Shown: in pieces, positions 16,271 through 23,759 of the stretch | How the letters are laid out: every line of letters begins with the position of its first letter | Numbering within the stretch: position 1 is the first letter of the stretch | Source of the DNA: Synechococcus sp. WH 7803 | GTDB lineage: Bacteria > Cyanobacteriota > Cyanobacteriia > PCC-6307 > Cyanobiaceae | Assembly: GCA_000063505.1 (NCBI GenBank) | Contig: CT971583.1 | Span: forward strand, 124,001 to 188,000 | Direction: 5' to 3' | DNA length: 64,000 nucleotides | Program-made: the position numbers and the translations under genes | Notes under the pieces: model-generated | Databases searched by the model: none | What the model was told of the DNA's origin: nothing | What the model saw: the letters and a program-made list of their open reading frames with translations, nothing else

Positions 16271-19200
16271 CCAGTAGTCAGACCAATACGCTTCAAGGGC
16301 TTCTGGCTCGGTTTAGCGCGTTCCGAAACCTCGAACCCGACGATCTCACGTGGCTCGCGGAACGTGCCAAGCCCTATCACTGCAGCATTGGTCAGGAGTT
16401 GCTCAGCGCTGAACGCATGCCTGAGATTTGCTACTGCATTCTCGAAGGCCGTGGTCGTGTGCTTCACAGTGACCCAGGTTTGCAGCGACCAGTCACCCTG
16501 GCTTACGCCCAGCCCGGTGACCTCGTGGGCTGGTCCGGTTTGGTGCGTCGCAGCCCCTGTGAGTGGATCACCGCGGTGACTCCGATGAAGATGATCGGTT
16601 TCTCGGCAGCAGATTTCCAGGCTCTGGAGCAGCGTTCCGCGGCCTTTGCTGGCTGGCTCGATGCCAATAACTCACCGGCTGAGTTGATGGCTGTGCTGGC
16701 GCCAGCCCTGCGTCGACGCCCTCAAGCTGAGCCCCCAGAACGCGATGTGTTGCGCCGACTTTTGCCGGGTTTGCAGTTGATTCCTGCCCGTGAGCAACGC
16801 CAGTTGCCTCTCCACGATGGCGCGATCTGGCTTTGGAATGCCCAGCCCGACGCCATCGCGGTGCCAGTCGGCAGCAGTGTGGAATCCCATCAGCTGGCTT
16901 TGATTCCGCCGGGTTCTTCCCTGCGCCTCCTCAGAATTGATGCAGAGCTCTGGGAGCGTGAGCTCAATCCTGTTCTTGAGCATCCTGAGGAACAGCAGGT
17001 GTCGACCCTCGCGGATCCCTGGAGCGCAGATGATCGTTATTCCGAGCTGATGGCCCCGCCCCCCCAGGGTGAGCGGCGTGATGAAGCCGCTCTCAGCACG
17101 TTGATGGAAACGCAAGATCAGCTGCGTTGGAAAGGACGTCGTATCCCGGTTGTGACGGGTTCGGGGCCCCTGGAGCAGGCCATGGCCTGCTTAGAGATGC
17201 TGTCGCTTTATCACTCATCACCGTTCCGTCGGGATGTAATTGAGCGAGCGGCGAAGGAGACACTCCGAGGCCATGCCTGCAGTCTTGAGCAGCTAGGTAA
17301 TCTCTCCACTTGGATGGGATTCATCGGAAACATCGCCGATGTGCCAGAGGCGCAGCTCCATCGCCTACCTTTTCCCTGCTTCGCCTTGTTGCTGGATCAG
17401 CCGGCAATGATTCACGACATCAGTCGCACTGAGGTGAAGGCAGTGGTCCCCGAATACGGGAGTCTCACCCTGCCTTTGTCTGAATTGACCCAAGGAACTG
17501 GTGGTGCGCGCATCCTGACCCTCGCTCCGGGTCGCGATACGCAACGTCGCAAGCTCGGTTTTAGTTGGTTTTTTCCCCAAATTCGTAAATACCGACGCAG
17601 CTTGATCGAAGTGTTGGTGGCGTCCCTCGTGCTGCAGCTGTTGAATCTCGCTCAGCCACTTGTGCTGCAGCAGATCTTTGACAAGGTGATAGTTCAGCAG
17701 AATTTAGACACCCTTTACACCCTTGGCATCGTTTTGCTTGGAGTGAGCTTGTTTCAGGGTCTGCTCGGTGCTGTACGCACATACCTATTCGCCGATACCA
17801 CCAATCGGATTGATATTGCTTTGGGCTCTCAGGTGATACAACACATGTTGAGACTCCCCCTTCGCTACTTCGACAAGCGTCCAGTTGGTGAATTGCAAAC
17901 TCGAATTGCTGAGCTTGGCAACATTCGCCAGTTCCTTACAGGTAGCTTGCTCACTTTGGCCTTGGATGCTCTCTTCTCAGTGATTTATATCGCTGTGATG
18001 ATTGTTTACTCGGGTGTGTTGACTGCTGTCACCCTTTCGGTTGTTCCTCTCTTCCTTGGGCTTACGATTGTCGCCTCACCATTGATCAAAGGGCAGCTGC
18101 GTAAGGCTGCTGAGCGCAATGCGGCAACACAGGCCTTCCTGGTGGAGTCACTCAATGGTGTGCAAACAATCAAGGCGCAGAGTGCAGAAAATAGCGTTCG
18201 TTGGCAATGGCAGAAACGCTATTCCTCATTCATGAGTGAAAGCTTCCGTTCGCTCATGATCGGTGTCTCCTCGGGTACGGTTGGAAGCTTCCTCAACCAG
18301 CTCACGGGCTTGCTCACGCTTTGGGTTGGTGCGTTCCTTGTGATCAAAGGCGAGCTCACGATCGGACAGCTCATCGCTTTTCGGATTATTTCTGGGTATG
18401 TCGTTGGTCCACTGCTTCGCCTGGCGACCAGCTGGCAATCCTTTCAGGGTGTTTCACTCTCCATAGAGCGTCTCAGTGATGTTGTTGATGCCCAACCTGA
18501 AGGGTCAGATGATGAGATTGACCAATTGCCACTGCCTCCAATTGCAGGTGAGGTCGTCTTCCAAGATGTTGACTTCCGCTTTGCTGATGGTGCACCTCTG
18601 GTTGCAAATAAGGTGAGTTTTGAGATTCCTGCCGGCTCTTTCACAGGAATTGTTGGACGTAGTGGCAGTGGCAAGAGTACAATTATGAAACTTCTTCCAC
18701 GCCTTTACGAACCTGAGAGTGGTCGGATTTTGATTGATGGTTATGACATTAACAAGTTGCAATTAAGTTCTGTTCGCAGGCAAATCGGTATTGTTCCTCA
18801 GGATTCACTTTTATTTGAAGGAACAATACGAGACAATATCTCACTAACATCACCCGATTCTACAAGTGAAGAAATTATCGAAGCCGCCAAGGTTGCTTGC
18901 GCCCATGACTTCATTATGGAATTAGCCGGAGGCTATGCAACACGCATTGGCGAGAGGGGGGCAGGGCTTTCAGGGGGACAGCGTCAGCGCATTGCGATTG
19001 CTCGAGCTGTGCTTCAAAACCCAAAACTTCTTATTCTCGATGAGGCAACAAGTGCCTTGGATTACCTCACAGAGCGTCAAGTCTGCATCAATCTCAAACG
19101 TGCCTTTGAGGGTTCAACAGTGTTCTTCATCACCCATCGCCTGTCCACCATTCGAGGCGCTGACAAAATTTTGATGATGGAGCAAGGCTCATTGGTGGAA

Positions 19201-19281
19201 GAAGGGACCCACGAGCAGTTGCTTGATTTGCAGGGTCGCTATTACGCCCTTTATTCCCAGCAGGAGGCCAACCTTGACTGA
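16267..19281 (+). CDS. Type I secretion ABC transporter with cNMP-binding-like and inactive C39-like domains
   Basis: 1004 residues. Domain order: a cyclic-nucleotide-binding-like beta-roll (about 10-125), a second loosely related region (to about 285), a C39-peptidase-like domain (about 290-420), an ABC exporter membrane domain (about 425-740, entry LIEVLVASLVLQLLNLAQPL), and an ATPase domain. The ATPase has Walker A GRSGSGKS near residue 796, signature LSGGQRQR near 900 and Walker B LLILDEATSALD near 921. In the C39-like region the ACLEMLSLYH helix is preserved but the catalytic Cys before it is missing, as in HlyB-type transporters that bind but do not cleave RTX substrates. Probably exports the 4660-9428 product. 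The regulatory-looking N-terminus is characteristic of some cyanobacterial exporters. Confidence 0.93.
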   Translation: MTSSQTNTLQGLLARFSAFRNLEPDDLTWLAERAKPYHCSIGQELLSAERMPEICYCILEGRGRVLHSDPGLQRPVTLAYAQPGDLVGWSGLVRRSPCEWITAVTPMKMIGFSAADFQALEQRSAAFAGWLDANNSPAELMAVLAPALRRRPQAEPPERDVLRRLLPGLQLIPAREQRQLPLHDGAIWLWNAQPDAIAVPVGSSVESHQLALIPPGSSLRLLRIDAELWERELNPVLEHPEEQQVSTLADPWSADDRYSELMAPPPQGERRDEAALSTLMETQDQLRWKGRRIPVVTGSGPLEQAMACLEMLSLYHSSPFRRDVIERAAKETLRGHACSLEQLGNLSTWMGFIGNIADVPEAQLHRLPFPCFALLLDQPAMIHDISRTEVKAVVPEYGSLTLPLSELTQGTGGARILTLAPGRDTQRRKLGFSWFFPQIRKYRRSLIEVLVASLVLQLLNLAQPLVLQQIFDKVIVQQNLDTLYTLGIVLLGVSLFQGLLGAVRTYLFADTTNRIDIALGSQVIQHMLRLPLRYFDKRPVGELQTRIAELGNIRQFLTGSLLTLALDALFSVIYIAVMIVYSGVLTAVTLSVVPLFLGLTIVASPLIKGQLRKAAERNAATQAFLVESLNGVQTIKAQSAENSVRWQWQKRYSSFMSESFRSLMIGVSSGTVGSFLNQLTGLLTLWVGAFLVIKGELTIGQLIAFRIISGYVVGPLLRLATSWQSFQGVSLSIERLSDVVDAQPEGSDDEIDQLPLPPIAGEVVFQDVDFRFADGAPLVANKVSFEIPAGSFTGIVGRSGSGKSTIMKLLPRLYEPESGRILIDGYDINKLQLSSVRRQIGIVPQDSLLFEGTIRDNISLTSPDSTSEEIIEAAKVACAHDFIMELAGGYATRIGERGAGLSGGQRQRIAIARAVLQNPKLLILDEATSALDYLTERQVCINLKRAFEGSTVFFITHRLSTIRGADKILMMEQGSLVEEGTHEQLLDLQGRYYALYSQQEANLD

Positions 19282-20530
19282 TCAAACCTTAGAAAAGAAG
19301 AATTCTCCGCCTTCTGGTTCCCGCAGTTGGCAGGGTAGTTCTGCGGTCGTGCAGCAAGGCCGTCACTGGTCTTCAGCCATGGTATGGATCACTTCAGGTT
19401 TGTTTACAGCTGTGTTTGTCTGGGCATTTACGGCAAAAGTCGACCAGACCATCAGTGTGCGTGGCCGCTTGCAACCCACCGGAAGCGTTCAGGAGGTTGA
19501 TTCCCCGAGTACTGGCGTGGTGAAAAAGGTGTTTGTGAGTGAAGGCCAACTGGTTCAAGCGGGTGAGCCACTTCTGGATGTAGAGGCCAAAGGCCTGGCC
19601 AGTCGTCGTGAAGCGATTGAGCAGAGTCAGCAAATCCTTCGCCTTCAGGCACGAACCCTTGAGGCGGTGATTCGCAGCAATGGTGACATCACTAAAATGC
19701 CTCCGTTACCACCAATCCCTCAGGTCGCAGACCCGGAATTGGCGAATAAACTGGCAACTGCCCGCAATCAGACGCTTCAGATTCGCGCTCAGCTTCAACA
19801 AATTGACACTCGACTCGCAAGTCGAAACGTGTCATTGCGGCTTAAGCAGAGAATTGCAGACGACGTGAAGCCCCTTTTCGAAAGCGGGGCGATGGCGCGT
19901 AATGCTTACCTATCACAGCTGAATGAGGTTCAGGAATTAAGGGCAGATATAGCCACATTACAAGAAGAGAAGGTGCGAGTGATTGGTGCTGCTTCTACTC
20001 AGCTGAATGAGGTAAATCGTGAGATTATTAATTTGCGTTCTGAGCTTGTTGGTCTCAAGGAAACGATTAGCTACCGCACTATCCTTGCGCCAATCGCTGG
20101 TCGAGTATTTGATACTCAGGTAGGCCCATTTTCAGTGGTCGGCACCGATCAAGTTCTCCTTAAAATTGTTCCAGAAAATAGTCTTGAAGCCAATGTAGAA
20201 ATTCCAAACTCTGACGTTGGGTTTGTAAAGGTTGGTATGCCTGCGTCGGTTTCAGTTGATTCTTTCCCATCAGGAGAATTTGGTTACATTAAAGGGACAT
20301 TATCCAGCATCGGTTCCGATGCGCTCAAGCCGGATCAAACAGCGCAGCAATATCAATTTCCTGGTGTGATCACGCTTGAGCAGCAGTCAGTGCAGTCTGG
20401 CGATCAGGAGCTTAATCTTCAAAGTGGTATGGGTGTCACAGCCAATATTAAATTACGGTCACGTCCAGCAATTTCCATCATCACTGATCTATTTACGAAG
20501 CAATTCGAAGGTTTGAAAACGTTCCGTTAG
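19274..20530 (+). CDS. HlyD-type membrane fusion protein of type I secretion
   Basis: 418 residues if started at TTG 19274. A GGAGG sequence at 19263-19267 sits 6 nt upstream, and the 8-bp overlap with the transporter gene fits coupling; the upstream ORF start at 19223 lies deep inside the transporter. A Ser-rich cytoplasmic N-terminus is followed by one membrane segment (about residues 35-55, ending VFVWAFTAKVDQT). Next come the barrel half-motif VDSPSTGVVKKVFVSEGQLVQAGEPLLDV (read in parts), long coiled-coil helices (LQLRAQ/LEEKVRV regions) and the return half-motif ILAPIAGRVFDTQVG. It would link the inner-membrane transporter to a TolC-like outer-membrane channel, which is not encoded in this window. 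Confidence 0.92.
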   Translation: MTDQTLEKKNSPPSGSRSWQGSSAVVQQGRHWSSAMVWITSGLFTAVFVWAFTAKVDQTISVRGRLQPTGSVQEVDSPSTGVVKKVFVSEGQLVQAGEPLLDVEAKGLASRREAIEQSQQILRLQARTLEAVIRSNGDITKMPPLPPIPQVADPELANKLATARNQTLQIRAQLQQIDTRLASRNVSLRLKQRIADDVKPLFESGAMARNAYLSQLNEVQELRADIATLQEEKVRVIGAASTQLNEVNREIINLRSELVGLKETISYRTILAPIAGRVFDTQVGPFSVVGTDQVLLKIVPENSLEANVEIPNSDVGFVKVGMPASVSVDSFPSGEFGYIKGTLSSIGSDALKPDQTAQQYQFPGVITLEQQSVQSGDQELNLQSGMGVTANIKLRSRPAISIITDLFTKQFEGLKTFR

Positions 20531-20554
20531 GTCATTACTTGTGTTTGCTCGTGA

Positions 20555-21688
20555 TCAAGAGAGTATGTCCTGGTAAAGCGATTCGGTGTGATTCGTTGTA
20601 TTTTCCCAGTTAAAGCGTTCAAGGCTTTTCATTTTCATCCTTAGGCTTCGCCCCTGATTGCGCTCCTGACCCCAGGCCTCTTCAACGGCGGTGCGAATGC
20701 CGATTGGGTCGGCTGGATCAGCCATCCATGCGTCATTTTCCAGATATTCGAGTTCATGGCCAAAGCTGCTTCCCACCAGTGGTGTGCCGCTGAGTGATGC
20801 TTCGAGGCTCACGAGTCCACAAGTGTCCATCCAGCTGATCAAGCAGTGAACACCAGCAGCGGCATAGGCCGATGCCAGCATCTCTTGAGGGAGGTGGTCG
20901 ATGATGGTCAAACGATCACCGCTGATACTGCGGCAGAGTTGGGCATAACTAGGCCAGTGGCGACTTGCACCAATCAGCACGATCGGCAGGTTCGTTTCGC
21001 GCAACGCCCAGCAGAGCATGGCCTGGTTTTTGGCGGGTTCAATGCGTCCTGCCTGCATCACGAACGGCTGCTGAATTCCTGTATGTCGCCTGAAAGGTTC
21101 TGGATCTGCATCCAGAAAGATCTGAGGATTCACGCCATAGTGCGCTACATCGAAGCGATTGCCGCACCAGTGCAGATCAGTTTGTAAGGCTTTCAATTCC
21201 AGCCAGCTGTTCGGAAGCATTCCCTGGCACTCTTTCAAGAGGGAACCGATCGTTTGTTGCCAGCTGAGGTCGACCGTGCCGCGCCCGAGAGCATCGACTG
21301 TTCCATTGGGAAGGTGGACCACTAATTGTCGCGCAAGGAGGGCGTTTAACCCTCCTGCGGCTGCTGTCTCTGACTGAACAGCTTGCTCGAGGAGTCCTAC
21401 GCTGCCGCGACTGCCCCAGAGGGCTCGTCCGATTGAGATCCAAATTGGCGAAACGACAACGGGCTTGCCCGCCTGCCGGCATGTCGCCATTTGTTGGACG
21501 AATGATTGATACACGCGGCAATTGAAGATGTGTACCAGATCAACATCGTCGATTTCGGGGCGATCACTGTTTTGAATGGAGACCTGATGGCCACGTTGCT
21601 TTAAGCGTTTGGCAGTTTCTTGGATCTGGACGCTGTCACCCCCCCCCCATTCGTTGGCGGTGCCGTGATTGACCAGAGCGATGCGCAC
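20555..21688 (-). CDS. GT4 glycosyltransferase with G10 tract near its start
   Basis: 377 residues, ATG 21688 (MRIALVNHGTANEWGGGDSV). The N-terminal GT-B half is followed by a Glycos_transf_1 domain: GRIEPAKNQ (donor-side motif), then LISWMDTCGLVSLEASLSGTPLV with the donor-binding Glu. The motif order matches GT4. Codons 14-17 are encoded by ten consecutive Gs (21639-21648 on the plus strand as Cs), so slippage by one base would truncate the protein within its first residues. That makes on/off switching of this enzyme plausible. It converges on the HlyD gene with a 24-bp gap and is divergent from the GT9 gene at 21757. Confidence 0.85.
   Translation of the reverse strand: MRIALVNHGTANEWGGGDSVQIQETAKRLKQRGHQVSIQNSDRPEIDDVDLVHIFNCRVYQSFVQQMATCRQAGKPVVVSPIWISIGRALWGSRGSVGLLEQAVQSETAAAGGLNALLARQLVVHLPNGTVDALGRGTVDLSWQQTIGSLLKECQGMLPNSWLELKALQTDLHWCGNRFDVAHYGVNPQIFLDADPEPFRRHTGIQQPFVMQAGRIEPAKNQAMLCWALRETNLPIVLIGASRHWPSYAQLCRSISGDRLTIIDHLPQEMLASAYAAAGVHCLISWMDTCGLVSLEASLSGTPLVGSSFGHELEYLENDAWMADPADPIGIRTAVEEAWGQERNQGRSLRMKMKSLERFNWENTTNHTESLYQDILS
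21639..21648 (-). repeat. Homopolymeric G10 tract in a glycosyltransferase coding sequence
   Basis: Ten Cs on the plus strand encode the end of Trp14 and Gly15-Gly17 of the minus-strand GT4. Other mononucleotide G/C runs I noticed in the window reach only about 7. Tracts of this length near the start of surface-glycan genes are the hallmark of slipped-strand phase variation in other bacteria. Confidence 0.8.
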
Positions 21689-21704
21689 GTCTAAGGATTT
21701 ACCG

Positions 21705-21733
21705 GTTAGAGGTTCAGATTAGCTTGATACAAT
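21705..21733 (+). promoter_or_regulatory. Candidate promoter of the GT9 gene
   Basis: TACAAT (21728-21733) is a good -10 element, 23 bp before the ATG at 21757. The -35 position 17 bp upstream (GTTAGA) is a weak match. Together with the divergent start at 21688, the 68-bp gap would house promoters for both genes. Confidence 0.35.
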
Positions 21734-21756
21734 CACTGGCACTTTGATGAGCCGCT

Positions 21757-22884
21757 ATGCAACGCTATGCGGGGGAGCACCTGGGCGTTGCTCCCCACAT
21801 CGTGGTGCTCGGCTCCTGCAAGGTCGGCAATTTCGTTGTCAGTACTCCCGTCTTGCATGGTTTGCGGGAGCGATTTCCCGATGCTGTGATTGGCTTCATC
21901 GGCAGTGAAGTCACCGCCGACTTCGAGGCAGCTGATCCCTGTATCAACTGGCGCATGAGCTGGGATGCACCCACGGGGCAGGGTGATGCCCTGTATGGAG
22001 TTGCGAAGGAGTTGTCGCAACGCCGGCAAGCGCATGGACCTGTGGCTTTGGCGGTGAACCTGGATGGTTTCAATCCGGTGACGCGGGTGCTGGCAAGTTT
22101 TCTCGAGCCTCTCTGGGTGGCTGGTGGTGCTCTCGATGCATCAAGGCGTAGGGATTTGCCTTGGGGCGACCAGCCCTCACAAGCTTTTATGGGCGATCCC
22201 GATTGGGATTCGCTGGCGTTTCTGGAGCGCCATCAACACCTGTTCAAAAGCAATTACATCGCTGAATTGTTCGCGGTTCTCGCTGGCGTAGCCGACTATT
22301 GCGACCCCACGGCGATTCGTCTGCAGGCCAGTGCTCCTTCGTTTGCTGTCCCCGATGTATTGATCCATTGCACAACAGCTCGAGCGGCCAAGATCTGGCC
22401 CTTTGATTACTGGCGGGATGTTGTGAAGGTGTTGACTCAGAAAGGCTTCAGTGTTGGGCTGATAGGAAGCCCACCAAAACAGCAACAGGCCGCTTACAAC
22501 AGCGGTGGTGCGGAGGAATGGCTGCTGGCTGAAACCCAGCTGATTGATCTTCGCGGGCGTACCTCACTCTCCGAGCTTGCCGGTGCGTGTCAACAGGCGC
22601 GCGCTGTGATCAGCGTGGATGCTGGCCCTTTGCACATCGCTGCAGCGATGGGATCGTCAACATTGGCAGTGGTCGGCAACGACGGGAATGGTATTGGTGC
22701 GAGCCCAGTGCGACTGTGGATGCCCCGTTGTGAGAACGCCCAACGAACCGTGTCGTCAGTGACATGTCAATTATGCGCAGAAGCACAATTCAGAAATGAT
22801 CAGTGTTTGGCTGAACATCATGACTGCATGCTGTCGGTGCAACCTGAGCAAGTGTTGGCTTGGTTGGATCAAGTTTTGGAGTGA
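21757..22884 (+). CDS. GT9 (heptosyltransferase-like) glycosyltransferase
   Basis: 375 residues, ATG 21757. The GT9 pattern is clear: IVVLGSCKVGNFVVSTPVL at the N-terminus (the basic-Gly-D/N motif of ADP-heptose transferases), DVLIHCTTARAAKIWP at the start of the second domain, and AVISVDAGPLHIAAAMGSSTLA near the C-terminus. The tail holds a Cys pattern (C-x2-C-x9-C-x6-C) commonly seen at this position in GT9 enzymes. It probably transfers a heptose or related sugar to a cell-surface glycan. The last gene in a divergent pair with the G10 GT4; convergent with the following gene after 9 bp. Confidence 0.88.
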   Translation: MQRYAGEHLGVAPHIVVLGSCKVGNFVVSTPVLHGLRERFPDAVIGFIGSEVTADFEAADPCINWRMSWDAPTGQGDALYGVAKELSQRRQAHGPVALAVNLDGFNPVTRVLASFLEPLWVAGGALDASRRRDLPWGDQPSQAFMGDPDWDSLAFLERHQHLFKSNYIAELFAVLAGVADYCDPTAIRLQASAPSFAVPDVLIHCTTARAAKIWPFDYWRDVVKVLTQKGFSVGLIGSPPKQQQAAYNSGGAEEWLLAETQLIDLRGRTSLSELAGACQQARAVISVDAGPLHIAAAMGSSTLAVVGNDGNGIGASPVRLWMPRCENAQRTVSSVTCQLCAEAQFRNDQCLAEHHDCMLSVQPEQVLAWLDQVLE

Positions 22885-22893
22885 GTGTTCAGC

Positions 22894-23757
22894 TTACTTT
22901 TCAAAAGCATGACGCCTCCAGAGCTCATCTTGGTGGCGCACCATCAAGAAACGGTAGTGATCAGGTCGTGGTTTCATGAGTTTGAGAACAGGTAACAAGA
23001 GTCCGCTCCCGGCTTGCTCAAGAGGCCCTGAAAGTTGGAATTGGCTTGTCCACTGGCACCGCTCCCAGTGCTGTCTCACGGCGATCGCTTGTTCACGGCT
23101 CAGGAAATAGCAGCCTGAATGGGGATTGGTCGCACGATAGAAAAAACGGTCGCCTGTTGGCCATTGCAGGCGAATTGTTTCACCGGTATCCCAGAATAAA
23201 TCCGGTCGGCCTCCATCAGGGTCACCGGATAAAATGACATCGCCTAATGCAGGAATGTGCTCGCAGCGGTGGGGGATAAAGGCAAATTGCTGAGGCACCA
23301 AGTGATGCAGTGCTTTTAATTTTGTAAAGAATTCAGGGTCTTCGATCACGAGATCGTCTTCGAGATATCCCACAAGGTCGTATTCCTCAGCTTGTTCAAG
23401 CAAACGTCTTGATGCAAGGAGCGGAATCTTGGTGAAGTCCTCAAGCTTTGGGTCGATCAGTGTTAAATCAGCATCCTGTGGCAGTGTTTCAGCAAGGCTT
23501 GCACTTGGTGGTGTATAGAGCTGAATTGTCAATTCCACTCCATCGGCAGAACTCTGTTCTCGGGTCACGATGGGTTTGTTCTTGCCAAGGGATGCATGGA
23601 TCCAATGCCGTATGCGATGTCTCCCCAAATTGCCGATGGTTGCCTGCTTCAGAGCTGCCTGCTTGATGCTGCGTTTGGCTTCGGTTTGTGAGGAATAAAG
23701 CGACCCCTCTTTGGGAGAAAACACATGGGGTATCGCCAGTAGTACTTTGAGGCTCAT
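22894..23757 (-). CDS. GT-A-like glycosyltransferase-family protein
   Basis: 287 residues. ATG 23757 (MSLKVLLAIPHVF) is preferred to the in-frame ATG at 23784 because it falls just after the stop of the upstream gene. The segment YDLVGYLEDDLVIEDPEFF (about residues 130-150) has an acidic EDD in the place of a GT-A DxD motif. A later segment, YRATNPHSGCYFLSREQ, resembles the acceptor-side portion of such enzymes. No firm family assignment. The genomic setting among GT and sulfotransferase genes supports a glycan-modifying role. It is the downstream partner of the RgpF-sulfotransferase gene with only 2 bp between them. Confidence 0.65.
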   Translation of the reverse strand: MSLKVLLAIPHVFSPKEGSLYSSQTEAKRSIKQAALKQATIGNLGRHRIRHWIHASLGKNKPIVTREQSSADGVELTIQLYTPPSASLAETLPQDADLTLIDPKLEDFTKIPLLASRRLLEQAEEYDLVGYLEDDLVIEDPEFFTKLKALHHLVPQQFAFIPHRCEHIPALGDVILSGDPDGGRPDLFWDTGETIRLQWPTGDRFFYRATNPHSGCYFLSREQAIAVRQHWERCQWTSQFQLSGPLEQAGSGLLLPVLKLMKPRPDHYRFLMVRHQDELWRRHAFEK

Positions 23758-23759
23758 CG

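Noticed and set aside
17053-17066. C7 run in the exporter gene and G7 runs in miaA and mutY
   Set aside because: Length of about 7 is expected in GC-rich coding DNA here; only the G10 tract at 21639 stands out.
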